From Ciona savignyi (lineage: Eukaryota > Chordata > Ascidiacea > Phlebobranchia > Cionidae), in the NCBI GenBank assembly GCA_000149265.1, contig CH002614.1, positions 249,380 through 313,379 on the forward strand: DNA of 64,000 nt, read 5' to 3'. Every line of letters begins with the position of its first letter. Position 1 is the stretch's first letter. Under the pieces are notes generated by a model, which saw nothing but the letters and a program-made list of their open reading frames with translations, made no database searches and was not told where the DNA came from. The translations under genes and the position numbers were made by a program. Shown piece after piece: positions 52,400 to 64,000 of this stretch.

Positions 52400-55300
52400 G
52401 GCAAAAAGCGATTATTACGCATACGCCGTACGCGGGCGGACTACATTATTAAATAAACACGACAAAATGGTTTACTCAGGCGGCTCCACCGAAGTCGATT
52501 CATATATTCTAAGTGCCAGTAATATCATAACACTTTTGTAAAATATGGAAACTTTGAAGTGTCGCTCTTATCCTGTTTTAGAGAGTTCATTTTGTACCTT
52601 CCTAATGATGTAGAAAACAGTTCGTCATGATTTGGAAAGTGTATACATTTGTAACCCTGTACCTTAGGTAGGTGATTCACATGTCATCACGGGTATATGT
52701 AACCCTCCATCGATTCATTGCGATTAAAATTGGGACCCTTATCACCGATCCTAGGGGTAAACCGCGGTCCTATGCGGTGATCACCTTATTAACACTATCC
52801 AATTTCGTACAAAGGCAGACCTTTTAGTGCACCAGACAGCACGAGGGCGATAAGATCATTGTCTATGGTACAAATTAAAAACCTTGGAAAATCGAAAGGA
52901 GGTTTCCATGATTGTTGAAGGCAAACCACATCGATAATATTGAGGCACAAGTTCGAAAGTAAATCCCATAGAATGATTAATTGTATGAAACATATACACA
53001 TATACGCGACAAGACCAAGTGCTTGGTTTGAAATATAAGATTTATGTATTATTGAGATTCAAACACAAGGCCAGGTAAAGCACATTATCCCCGAATAAAA
53101 ACAAAACATTCACAGGTAAGAGAAGGCTACAAAACCTTCTTAATCTATGTATTTTTCCAAAATCTCCTTATAGAATCGAGCGCGACCCCAATCGCGAATG
53201 TTTAATTGTTCTCACGCGATTTTCAACTGGACAAAGACACCCAGGAGAGCGATCAAGATTCACCTCAATTTTAAGCGTGGATCCCGTGTTGGGGTATTCA
53301 ACGTTTTAGAGGCATGTATTGCCACCCTACAAGATCATCTCTTCGTGTATTTATTCCAAACACAGTGTGCCAACCATAAACTGCTCAAAAACAACTTTTT
53401 GAGTAAACATAAACGTGTTTTTGGAATTGTTGAATCAACTGAATAATTTTCAACATGAAACACCTTATCAACTTTGTCTGTCGGCTGTTGGTAAAAAAAA
53501 ATAGAGCGTCATTTGGTAATAGCAATAAAAATATTGTGAAATATATGAAACCGAAAAATGTAATAAGCTTTGCAATACAAGATTTATGTCGAATGTTCTC
53601 ATTAGACAAAGTGGCGCTTCGGGTATGTAATCTTGTTTCCGCATTTTCTGCTTTTAACCGAATATACGTCATTGTCTAAACGGGCAATATGATCCGGAAT
53701 CAAATCAAACCCGGGAAGAGCTGTCAGCGATCTTCTCGTCTTAAAACGGGTGAAGCTTTGTTTTGTGTAAATTCCGGAGCGAGAGTGTTCAATTAATTCG
53801 TAACAACCTTCCATGTCGGCAAACTCAGCGTAGAAGGGAGCTTTGGTTACAACGGGATAAGGTATTGCGTTTCGCGTCGCCAATTTATACCAGGACAGTG
53901 ATGCCGAATATAAAGAACTGTGCTTCGCTTGCCATTGAAGAGCTACACAGTAGTATCAAAACATTCTTCAACACAGCATGGCTTAAACGCTAATTATAAG
54001 TGATGAATTATTTAATTAAAATTATTTTACATTAATATACATTCCAACAATGATCAAACAAAATAGCTATTATCGTAATTGGTTATGCTATTAGTGACGA
54101 TGTAATGGTATTCTGGAAAACGCGGCATATTCGAAAATGCGCTTCATGGGAAACACTGCAACTGAGCTACACGACTCTTGGTTCTCACTCTTTAGATCAT
54201 CACATCCGAGGATTCAGTGAAAACAAATGTGTTAAAATCGAATCAACAATCGAAAGATCTACTCTTACAAGCAAGCTTTCACTGGCGGCGATTGATTTTC
54301 AAACAAGGAGTTCTCAGTTTACACCGCTTATATGTTACTACAATCATTACAACGACTCAATTTGTCGCAGAGACATTTTTCCCACATCGATCTTTCCAAA
54401 CCTTTTTTTAATGATAAAACGAAAAAAGTTTCACAAATAATTCTAACTTGTCATTAAATAAGTGAATGAATTTCTTTGAGGGGTTAAAACACAAATGAAT
54501 GCATTTGAAGCTTAGTTAAGTATGATGCGTTTAAAAGAGTGTCGCAAAATGTAGTATGTGATCAGTATTAATTTATTATTCAAAAAATCATCGAACACTG
54601 CATGTTGACGTGTATTTTTGTAATTTTATTGGCAACACTGTAATTTCTGCCGGGAATCTTTGTAACTTTCACCACGGTGCTGTAAAAAGGGCGAGGTGTC
54701 GTAGCCTCAGCATCTGGTGTCTTGGAAACCCAACTCCTGCTGTATTATTACCCCAAACGACAACAAAAGAATTCTGTAGCTAACATGGTTACCGTCGACA
54801 ATAGTACGTCGGAATTAGCGACTGTAGAAACGACGTGGGAAAACCTCCGTCAATTAACCACTTTCTTTAAACCTGAAATATTTCATCGTGGTTCCAAAAA
54901 CTGCCACGTTTAACAATTTTATGTACAACATTTATATAACCTATGTACTACATGTTATCTATTTATTCCAATAAGTTATTATATATTTTAAATGTTTTGA
55001 TTTCTCACGCGCGTTGTGAAACCGGAAAATAGCATATTGCCCGTGCAACAATTTTTGGATATTCATAATACATCTTTTAATATGCCACGACTATGTTTGT
55101 AGAGCCTAGCAAAGAAAATATTATCGCCAGCTTCCTTATTTACCGTTTTTATCTCAACCATGCACGTATACCGTGACCCAACGCTTGGAATAAGCCAATC
55201 AGATTCGAGATAGGGTTTGGCATAACGGGACTGAAATAACAAACACACAATCTGCTGGGCGACGCAAAATATGAATCGATCCCGGGCTTTACCTTATGGA

Positions 55301-56180
55301 CAGCCTATTGCTAAGGCACCTTCTGCTATCAACAAATTTTACCTTCGCTTCGCAACATGGTCTTATCAAGTAGCTAGAGCGAAACTATATCACATTCAAT
55401 GCAAACTGAACTCCAAACTGACTTTTTTCAAAATTTAAACCATTAAATTATTTAAATTTTAAGTCACTGCCATTTGCAAACATCATGCATCTTAGATATT
55501 GTTAGGTAAGTTTACTTACTGAAATTTGTGTCATTTGTATTCTTCTTGTAACGTATATTTTAAATAAATTCTTTAAATATTAAAACTAAAGAAATTTATT
55601 TTCGACTAGTGATGCGACTACTACACTGAACTGAGTTGTCTATAGCAGCCTGGCAGGAAATAATGAGTAAAATGGAAATATTCGGGCGTGTGCTTTTATT
55701 GTTGGATTTCAATGTCCATTATTTCACAATAAGCATAAAAGATAGATGCCTTTGATCACGACAATCGTTTATTGAATGCGAACAATCAGCATTATTCGCT
55801 CCTTGTCAGTTTTGTTTATCGCTAATAAAGGCTTTACAAATTGGCAGAACGTCGCCTATTATACGCACAGAATTCAAAAAACGAGAGCTTTAAAGATTAT
55901 TGTTCACAATGCATTGTCGTGCCTTGTACGACAACCTATAACAAATACCGCCACATACATGGGTACGTATTGTTCCCATTATAAAAGAGAGACTATTAAA
56001 TTAGAACCAACAAGAATGAAAGAACTGGAATGTAAACTCTATGTTGATACACTGTAAAAAATTCAGCTGTAAACCGGCAGCCATTTTGTCCAGTTGTTAA
56101 ATATTCTGTTGGCGTTCGGGTTGGGTCGTGTTGTCAGTCAAACGCGTTCCGCCCCGTTCGCTCCATTTCCGATTCGGGCT
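52400..56180. other. No gene supported
   Basis: Several short open frames (for example 53602-53883 minus) with weak splice signals. Nothing recognised. Confidence 0.35.
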
Positions 56181-56185
56181 TCATA

Positions 56186-56880
56186 TATTTGCAATCGAGT
56201 GTGGCGTAATAAGGCAACCCGAGCGTCCCGGAACCAATCACAATTGGAATTTTATCAAGATGGTAAAAATAAATCCGGAACAATGTAGGCCAATGGCGTA
56301 TAAATATCGAAGTTTTCACCGGAACGCATGAGTCTACTTCTGCGCCACTTTACAAATAAACTATAAAGTGATGTTTTATGCCACTGGTAATATAAATAAT
56401 ACAATTGCATTATAGCATTTCCAATAAGCACAATCAAATTCAATATTTAAGTCAATTTTTACATGTTAGGTTTACAATCACAGACACATTTTACTCGAGA
56501 AAAGCTACAGCGGTGTTTTTACGTCAAAAACCGTTAACAAACGTTGGGTCACGTGAGCGACCACGTGGAAACCACGCCAGGGAAGGAAGGATAACTGTAA
56601 CCGGGCAGTTTTGATTTAAGTAAAGCAGGACAATGTAAAATTAGTGCTTGCCACCAATATTGAATTAAATTACCGATTTAGTAAGATTTTTTTCGATTGA
56701 CAAGCCGTACTGGTATTTTAAGGAATAATGCTTTTAGTATTTGAATGGAAAACTTAGCGGCCAAGTACATATTTAACCCCATATTTTGGAAACTATTTTG
56801 TCCAAATCACCTTGCGACAAACTGGCGACAGAACAACGACCGAACTTAATTCGAAAAAAATCTCTCCCAGTTTATAAGTG
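56186..56880. repeat. Dispersed ~0.7-kb repeat, copy 1
   Basis: Nearly identical (roughly 99 percent by eye) to 63303-64000, with the same orientation. It begins at TATTTGCAATCGAGTGTGG. The main length difference is a 3-base insertion (GCT/CTG) in copy 2. It contains two nearby CACGTG E-boxes around 56550-56565. I see no open gene, terminal inverted repeat or tRNA head, and its right end cannot be fixed because copy 2 leaves the window. Confidence 0.9.
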
Positions 56881-57944
56881 ATTTGTGGCAAAGCGTTTTC
56901 ACCGCCACAGATTTAAAGCGCAGCAGGTCTCCAATAAACCGGGCGCCACATAACCTGACGCCCCGCGCCTTTCCAGCCATGATGCTTCCCAACTTTTGTA
57001 GTTTAGTCGGATTTCAGGCTTGTCTCCTTTGTTTCTTGCCCATTTTTACAGTTCTTTGAAGTTAATTTAACAAAACCTAAATGGAAGTAACGATTTCCAT
57101 GTTTAAGATACAATGGTACCAACGCTTCAATTGAAATAATGGCCAAAGAAATGAATCTGTATTTTGGTGTGAATAGTACACAGCCAAAATTTATTTCGGG
57201 TTTGTATATGAACTTGCGTGGGAATATATTCAAGTCGAATCATCTTCGCTTTTAATAACTTATTTGAAGGATACTTCAACCTGGTTAGTTTATCTAAGAG
57301 AAAATAATTCTCGTCTGTGTCTCATCCACAATAAAGTCTCTTTGCCGCCATGAAGCTTAGGTTGAAACTTCCAAGGGGGACGACTTTAGTAAACACAGTG
57401 TTTATGTACCGCGTTGGTAGAAATGTGCAATACTGCACAGGACAATGTTGTGTCGAACCTTTTACTTTTACCACTTAAAGTATGATGTAACTTAGATTAT
57501 TGGTCAGTACTGTGCGGTATTTTTAAGCAACGTTTAAGGAGGGTTTATCCGATAAAAAGCGTGCACATGGCTTCGTATTTAGTTCGATGCGAATTCAAAC
57601 GCCTCTGTCAGTGGCGGCGGCACCAATCCTGTAATATTCACTTCAAAGGACTGTAATTTTTCTCTAGCACCTGCCCTTCAGTTTGCCCGCTTAATTAGAA
57701 ACTAAGCCACCGTCGAGTTGACATGAAGGACCGCCTTCTCGCTTGTTTTCTAATGAATATCATGTAACTTTGATTTCCCTACGCATATGCACTTATATTT
57801 TATTCGTAGTAAAATGCTAATCCAATTACGATTCGTGATAGGTAGTAATATATACCAGTACTATGTGTATACCAGTACAATGCGATACACATACGTTAGC
57901 ATCTCTTTGATACCGCTGCGAAACAAATTTAAATAAAAAGTTTT

Positions 57945-58055
57945 TTTACCGAGACAAGTTTTGAACCCATGATGGGGTCGTCACCAAGACCGTTTTTGTA
58001 TAAGATTCGGTATATGTATCGGTCGCGTTAACCATTCGACCACACGACCCTACAA
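57945..58055 (-). mobile_element. tRNA-derived SINE (family A)
   Basis: The minus strand reads GGTCGTGTGGTCGAATGG, GTTAACGCGACCGATACA, then CCCATCATGGGTTCAAAAC and an A-rich end. It matches 23674-23785, with a one-base change in the B box. Confidence 0.65.
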
Positions 58056-59618
58056 ATTTAACTAAAAAGCAATTCAAATTTGGTGTGTCTTTAGTAAGGA
58101 GCGCCAACTAGCGAAAGCCTGAATGAACGATTAAAGGCAACATCCAGAGTGCATTCTTAAACACCGTTAATTTTGTTTTGTAATTTTTAAATGATTTTTA
58201 AAATAATACGAAATGTATTCAAATACAAATTATCAACAAAAATGACAATAACATGTTTCTTTTCAGTGTAGGCTAACTAAACCACCGTACTACTTTACCC
58301 CAAATAACCGAGTTTCAAAAATAGTATTCTTCTACTGAACCAAGTTGCCATGTAATAACACACAGATGTGACTTTTCTTTCCCCAATTTAATTTGACTGT
58401 TTGGAAAAGTGTTTATTAGAACATGCTCGGTTGGCCTGGAAGGTTTCAGGAGTGAGAAAGAGGAACTGTCTGTGTTACCACTGTTTGGGTGTATGTCGTG
58501 TGATAACGTACGGACACCTTGTGACGTGCGGACATATTTCATGGCAGACCACCTGGTCGGTCACGGTCCGCTGCACACGATTATTGGCACAATATCCGTT
58601 ATGACGTATTTTCAATTAAATTTGATCGTCACGCATCACTAGAACGTTGTCTCGATAATAGACCAAAGATAACATTTGGAAAATAAATTAACGGTAAAAA
58701 ATTTTGCTTTTTTGTATTTTTTGTTACATTCTTTACTCTTTTTAAAACTTGTTATATGGGAATGGTTAAAAAAGGTTTTTCATTTTTAATGTATAGCTGG
58801 GCTTTAAGAAGTAAATTATAAATTCAATTACTTTTATTTCATGATTTCAATGTTAAGTAGGACAATCAAAGATAGAATTACTAAATGTGGAGTGAACTAC
58901 AGTGTTTCAGGTTCAGTCTATTTCATATATGGAACTTTTGCGCCACCAAACGGATAGGATTTAGTAGCGTATTTATGTTATATCGACTTCGTATGAGGAA
59001 AAACGCGGGTGAGTTATCACACAGATTACTTTCAAATCAATTACGGCGATTGCAATGATATAAAAGTATACAAATTATTATAAATATTAATATAAAAACA
59101 TGTGTAGGCCTACCTGCTTTTGCGGAAACTCACAGGCAAGTCCACATTATTTTACTTTTACCGTGATATTTAATGACAAACTAGTATACGTAATTATAAT
59201 CCTTAATACAACGTACCTGGCGTGTATCTGTTTTAACTTATCTAATCCATTATACTCCAAATTTCCAATGTAGTCAGGAGTTATCTTTTGAGAATATCAT
59301 ATATCCACGTGTGTTTCTTGCTAGGTAAACACGTAATCCACGACTTTTCTTAATCATAATTTCAAACATATTTTTAAATCGTGCCAAACTTTTAATCAGT
59401 AAACAATGGTGATCCTTCACGTGTTACTTCCTATGTAAACAACTTTTTGCATAATGAGTATTTAAATTAGTTTTTAAATTCTATTAACGATCGAAAAGTT
59501 AAGTGTTTAAAACCAAACGAGTGAAATATACACAGCTATACATATCTCTTGTCTTTAGCTATACCTGAACCAATATTCCGCACTGTATCAGAACGCAGAT
59601 ATGCGGATATGAAAGAAT

Positions 59619-59876
59619 ATGATAAGCGTACACTGCTTTACACAACGTTTTACTATTTCAAATAACAAAGAGTTTTTCATTCCTGAATTGAATGAATTTT
59701 CCAATTTCGACGAAGCAAAGAATGGCTTCTTTATTACTGCGTTTTATTCTCAAATGGGCGAATCGAATGGCATTGTAGAAGCCGCTATTCATACTGTTTT
59801 ACAGCTCTTACAATATAACTGTACTCCACTCTTTGTTGACGACAACAGTGATGGAGGCTTAAGCGTTCACATTTAA
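59619..59876 (+). CDS. Unrecognised 85-codon frame, possible relic
   Basis: True ATG start. Composition is protein-like (KEFFIPELNEFSNFDEAKNG, then a helix-like VEAAIHTVLQLLQ). Just upstream, an acceptor-like TTGTCTTTAG opens a different frame (PEPIFRTVSERRYADMKEYD) that stops inside this one. Two overlapping protein-like frames suggest a frameshifted relic, or chance. Confidence 0.2.
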   Translation: MISVHCFTQRFTISNNKEFFIPELNEFSNFDEAKNGFFITAFYSQMGESNGIVEAAIHTVLQLLQYNCTPLFVDDNSDGGLSVHI

Positions 59877-60160
59877 TAGAGCAGTCAACCACGTTCCTGT
59901 TTAACATAGAATAAATATTTTATTTTAGTAAGTTTAACTTCCCCTTATCTACGAACAATACCTCTATCAATGCACCAACCTGCCCTCCTTTGTTATTACA
60001 TAATCGGCCCACAAACCATAATTTCCTTTTAAGAGAAATTCAACAGACAGTATTGTTATGAACAATGCAGCTACATTCACGCAGCCAAATAACAAAAGGC
60101 TTTACAAAACTAAATAAATTCTTTCCGTCGGGAAATAAACCTGTGAGGTTTTCTAGTTTC

Positions 60161-60236
60161 AGGTATATCACTAAATTTCCTAGTACTATGTACTTATTAG
60201 GTATATCACTAAATTACCTAGTACTATGTACTTAAC
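60161..60236 (+). repeat. 38-bp tandem duplication
   Basis: AGGTATATCACTAAATT and CCTAGTACTATGTACTTA occur twice, starting at 60161 and 60199, with one or two mismatches. Confidence 0.85.
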
Positions 60237-60242
60237 TTTTCT

Positions 60243-60440
60243 GCAGACGATAGGTGGTGCGTCAAAACCAGCCACTAGCCATGTCCTTCGGAAGGCACTT
60301 AATGGATATCGCCGGGGCTCAGCGCATTATTTCGTTGTATTAAAACTGAAATAACTCTAAATCATATACAGCATTTTACAATAGCTTCGGCAACAGTGAA
60401 CGCGAGGTGATCTGACGGTTATCTTATGTGAGTACGATCA
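60243..60440 (+). mobile_element. tRNA-derived composite SINE, partial
   Basis: The head is degraded; the part after the B box is present (AACCAGCCACTAGCC, GTCCTTCGGAAGGCACTTAA). The end AATAGCTTCGGCAACAGTG with CGCGAGGTGATCTGACGG matches the element in MPDU1 intron 4. Confidence 0.55.
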
Positions 60441-61900
60441 GTGTTAGAAAGGTAACCTGAAGAATGACGAGAAATATGACTTATCGTCAGCCATTAGTGC
60501 ACACGAGAAACAGGTCTTAACAAACTATGTGTACTGGCGGGGACCGTATAACGCATAAAGCTTTAAAGGTAAAATAAGATACTCTCGGGTTTCACCATAT
60601 AGGCAACACAGTCAGCTGTACGTGGTATAGTTTGGATATATCTATGTAGATTTTTCTTATTTACCTAACAATTCACTGGATATAAGTAACGTTCGATAAA
60701 AGGATCCAGTCCCCTTAACCTTATTTAACCAGAAGAAGAAACTGTACAGCAAAAACGATTCGGACCTATGTTCAATTTTGACGAAACAAAACAGACGATT
60801 TTCTACCAGGGCAGTTTTGCAGCATGTAATATAATGATTGAGGCGTTTTTTTAAATTTTAGTTTAACCTATTTATCCACTTTGTTGAGCAATGTACGGTT
60901 TTGCTTTGCAAAAGTACAAAACTCGACAAGCTGGTGACCAGCTTCGAAAATTTAAACCTCGATTAAAAAGCAACACACTCACTAGTCAAGGTATTCGGTC
61001 GGATTACTTGCCTACACACGTTTGGTGGATCTTTTATTATTGAATATGGTACGTTATTATTAAGCAAAAATTCCTACTTGATTTTGTAAAAAAACTGCAC
61101 GCTTTACAAAAATAGTTAACGCCACAATTCAATCTGCACCCAATCTCAGGGAATCGTAACCGTAATATTGACAAAAATTATGTTATTGTTATTAAGCAAC
61201 TAACCTGCAAAAAAAACGGTGTAACCTAAACGCTATACCTTCGAAACTGGTTAGATTTTCCAGAGTAAATCTCATAAAAAATTAGGAACATCATAAAAAA
61301 TTAGGAACAACTACAGTGTTAGCAAGTTTAACAAAAATTCATCCGTACATACTTAACGGAATGTTCCAAATAACAAAATCATTAATCCTTAAGAGGTTAG
61401 AATACCTTATTTTGAATATTTTGTAAATCGTTCCGTCAAAGCAGCACATAGAAGTGAAAAAGTCACTAAACCGATTGTGACATTCCACGAAGCCTTAATT
61501 ATGATGAAAACAAGCGTAGGCAGTGATTTATTAAGGTTATTAATTAGTTCACGATAAAAAATACATGTGGAACGTGAAGGTTTTAGGTAGCCTATACGGA
61601 AATCATGTCATATTTTTTAAATTTGCTTTTGTGATTAAAAATGGTACATAACCGACACATCACGATTATGTGTGTAAACAGGAATATACATGATTGCCAT
61701 ATGTCCACACACATGGTATTCGAGTGCAAATATAACCGAAAAAACATTCGTCAGGTGCACGTTGATCACAATAAAACCGGTTGTCACTCGAATAAAACTT
61801 GGCTGCGTTGTGTCCGCGAAATTAATAATACGCTCCGGCAAATTTTGGGTCAACCGGTCTTACTGGCGGAGGCGGACGCCCTTGTGTGAACCTTCGAAAA

Positions 61901-61906
61901 TTTATT
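61901..61906 (-). promoter_or_regulatory. Possible SEH1 polyadenylation signal
   Basis: First AATAAA on the minus strand after the SEH1 stop, about 595 bases downstream. Confidence 0.35.
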
Positions 61907-62499
61907 CTGAAAACAAATAATATTATTACCAACGGTGTGGGGGCAAGATATCAAGTGTCTTTAACCGTGGGAAGCGTATAAAGGTGGTCAAACCGACAAT
62001 TACTGCGATTTCTGACCAACCGAGCATAAACGAAAATGAAAATAGTCGTAAATTTCACCGGTTAGTCCATATTTTTTTGTTACGAACAAGTAATGGTTCA
62101 AACGAAATTGTATTTTGCATGCCATGCTTTATACATACACAGATTTTCTTAAACATTTCTACACCGATAGACAGTACCAAAAAAATAACAACAAACACTA
62201 ATACTATGGCTAGTACAATATTACAAAATGTATGAATAAACATTGAAAGGAAAAAGCACCATGCTAAGGATTTAGTAGTACTAAGAAATCAAATAACTCG
62301 CATGCCATGCCTTAATATTAGACTTTTATCATAACGTAGTTATTTACGGTCGAAAATCATGCAATTGCAACTATAATATACATGGAGTTCACGGCAACGA
62401 CAACCCAACGCTAAAGTCACAAATCCAATGGCAATGCATGGTTTGGCGAAGTCCAACTTCCAAGTAACAAGATCCATATATTACCACTAAGAGTGGTCT

Positions 62500-62657
62500 T
62501 TAGCGCTTTTGTTGCACTTGCTGCGAGCTCCGAATGTACCTGTTGTTGGATGACGTCACGCTGGCTTGGTTGTTCATGGGAACGGACTGCGGTTCAATTG
62601 GGGAGAGGATTTCCCGCTTGAGGGAAGTTACTTTCTTCCATATTCCGAGGTAGTTTG
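62500..62657 (-). CDS. SEH1: SEH1 terminal exon
   Basis: Acceptor CTATTTCCAG. Encodes ANYLGIWKKVTSLKREILSP and the low-complexity tail; TAA at 62502-62500. Confidence 0.85.
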
Positions 62658-63300
62658 CTGGAAATAGCGTCGATAAGTTAAAGGTTTAAACCTGAGCTCT
62701 ATTTTGTGCTCAAAGCTACTACTTTAGAATTCTACCCAATGCAAACATCATTTAAAAGGAAATTATGTTATATATAGAGATAGAAGTATGACAATAACTC
62801 AACTTAACAATGTGGAGAGTATTAAACCCGTTTCCCAACTATCCTAAAAGTGAACATTCTGTTATTATTTATTATTGCATCATAATGTATTTGAACAGAT
62901 CACAATCAGCATCAAGAAAAGCGATCTTACCCATCCACAAGAAAACTTGGCCATCAGCACCAGATGAAACCAAGCCATTGCCAAAGTTATTCCAGGACAC
63001 ACCAGTCACCTATGTAAAAACAAAACAAATTCTCTGGTAAAGAACAACACCAACAAAAAACACAACTAAGAATATTGAATAAAAAACAAAGCATTCTAAA
63101 CAGTTTCGTCTAAACCATCTTAATATCAAACTGGCAGGTGAAGCTTGTCAATTACTTTAAAAAATAGAATTTTATATTAGGATAAGTAGTTTTCACAAAA
63201 AAGAAATAATGCTGGCCTACCATGCAACGGTGGTCTGGTAACACAGCGACTTCTTGAAGATTAAGTGACGTAGAGTTCACATTTTGGGAAAAGGTTGATC
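62500..63300 (-). CDS. SEH1: SEH1 nucleoporin, last three exons (partial gene)
   Basis: SEH1 is a WD40 subunit of the Nup107-160 nuclear pore complex and of the GATOR2 complex that regulates TORC1. Exons on the minus strand: 63300-63221, 63009-62931, 62657-62500. All splice sites are GT-AG and the phases agree. The spliced product runs STFSQNVNS to VAVLPDH, then VTGVSWNNFGNGLVSSGADG with QVFLWMANY, then WKKVTSLKREILSP and a Ser/Gln/Asn-rich tail ending QQKR. This matches the last blade of human SEH1L, where VSWN, LASSG, VRLWKANY and the WK...GSP tail occur in the same order. Earlier exons lie beyond the right edge. The acceptor at 63301-63302 is weak and abuts a repeat. Confidence 0.85.
62931..63009 (-). 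CDS. SEH1: SEH1 penultimate exon (WD40 core)
   Basis: Acceptor TTTTTACATAG, donor ATGG|GTAAGA. Encodes VTGVSWNNFGNGLVSSGADG and QVFLWM, a complete WD-repeat strand set. Confidence 0.88.
63221..63300 (-). CDS. SEH1: SEH1 upstream exon
   Basis: Donor GCATG|GTAGGC. Encodes NSTSLNLQEVAVLPDHRCM. The acceptor ATAAG|GATC lacks a pyrimidine tract, but a TAA just upstream in frame forces the exon to start there. Confidence 0.7.
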
Positions 63301-63302
63301 CT

Positions 63303-64000
63303 TATTTGCAATCGAGTGTGGCGTAATAAGGCAACCCGAGCGTCCCGGAACCAATCACAATTGGAATTTTATCAAGATGGTAAAAATAAATCCGGAACAA
63401 TGTAGGTCAATGGCGTATAAATATCGAAGTTTTCACCGGAACGCATGAGTCTACTTCTGCGCCACTTTACAAATAAACTATAAAATGATGTTTTATGCCA
63501 CTGCTGGTAATATAAATAATACAATTGCATTATAGCATTTCCAATAAGCACAATCAAATTCAATATTTAATTCAATTTTTACATGTTAGGTTTACAATCA
63601 CAGACACATTTTACTCGAGAAAAGCTACAGCGGTGTTTTTACGTCAAAAACCGTTAACAAACGTTGGGTCACGTGAGCGACCACGTGGAAACCACGCCAG
63701 GGAAGGAAGGATAACTGTAACCGGGCAGTTTTGATTTAAGTAAAGCAGGACAATGTTAAATTAGTACTTGCCACCAATATTAAATTAAATTACTGATGTA
63801 GTAAGATTTTTTTCGATTGACAAGCCGTACTGGTATTTTAAGGAATAATGCTTTTAGTATTTGAATGGAAAACTTAGCGGCCAAGTACATATTTAACCCC
63901 ATATTTTGGAAACTATTTTGTCCAAATCACCTTGCGACAAACTGGCGACAGAACAACGACCAAACTTAATTCGAAAAAAATCTCTCCCAGTTTATAAGTG
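63303..64000. repeat. Dispersed ~0.7-kb repeat, copy 2
   Basis: Same orientation as 56186-56880. The shared sequence begins three bases from the first base of the SEH1 exon, so the repeat supplies the whole branch/pyrimidine region of that intron end. It continues past the window. Confidence 0.9.

Larger units (their letters stand above)
56881..61900. other. No gene supported
   Basis: AT-rich, with SINE copies at 57945-58055 and 60243-60440 and a 38-bp duplication at 60161. A plus frame at 59619-59876 is discussed separately. Confidence 0.35.

Noticed and set aside
53602..53883. 93-codon minus frame with protein-like composition
   Set aside because: The start is not a true ATG, and the acceptor and donor candidates are weak; no family recognised.
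56405..56614. 69-codon frame repeated almost identically at 63525-63734
   Set aside because: It lies in the dispersed ~0.7-kb repeat; identity reflects recent duplication, not selection on a protein.

Overview
The window is animal nuclear DNA: AT-rich, with spliced genes, GT-AG introns, tRNA-derived SINEs, DNA-transposon MITEs and a large repeat block. Gene content (a SoxB1 gene, an ANTH-domain PICALM, MPDU1, SEH1) and repeat style suggest a tunicate such as Ciona. That assignment is inference; nothing in the window names the species.

Layout. 1-3.1 kb: a palindromic DNA transposon (long inverted arms, TTAA target duplication) carrying two broken genes, one with a P2X7-C-terminal-like cysteine domain and one with a THAP zinc finger, plus a nested TA-flanked pogo-type MITE. 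3.7-9.7 kb: a tandem higher-order repeat, three units of about 1.84 kb, each of five roughly 335-bp monomers plus a tail and a T-rich tract. 11.4-13.2 kb (+): an apparently intronless PICALM/AP180 clathrin-adaptor gene. 13.2-18.9 kb: no certain gene, a decayed relic of the same repeat family, and a SINE. 18.9-19.4 kb: a second copy of the MITE. 19.9-31.7 kb (+): the dolichol-sugar utilisation gene MPDU1 in seven exons, with one intron near 8 kb. 32-44 kb: no recognisable gene; a CpG-rich segment with a 16-bp palindromic CRE at 35.6 kb and two weak exon candidates. 44.0-46.6 kb (-): SoxB1 in two exons, split inside the HMG box. 46.6-62.4 kb: mostly non-coding, one good but unassigned exon candidate at 52.1-52.4 kb (-), SINEs, and one copy of a ~0.7-kb repeat. 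62.5-63.3 kb (-): the last three exons of the nucleoporin gene SEH1; the rest lies beyond the right edge. A second copy of the ~0.7-kb repeat abuts the SEH1 splice acceptor and runs to the window end.

The four recognised genes (endocytic adaptor, ER glycosylation factor, neural/stem transcription factor, nuclear pore/GATOR2 subunit) do not form a pathway; they are ordinary neighbours. Most of the unusual biology is in the repeats. Exon boundaries were placed by reading splice sites and matching the known protein families from memory; no alignment or search was run.
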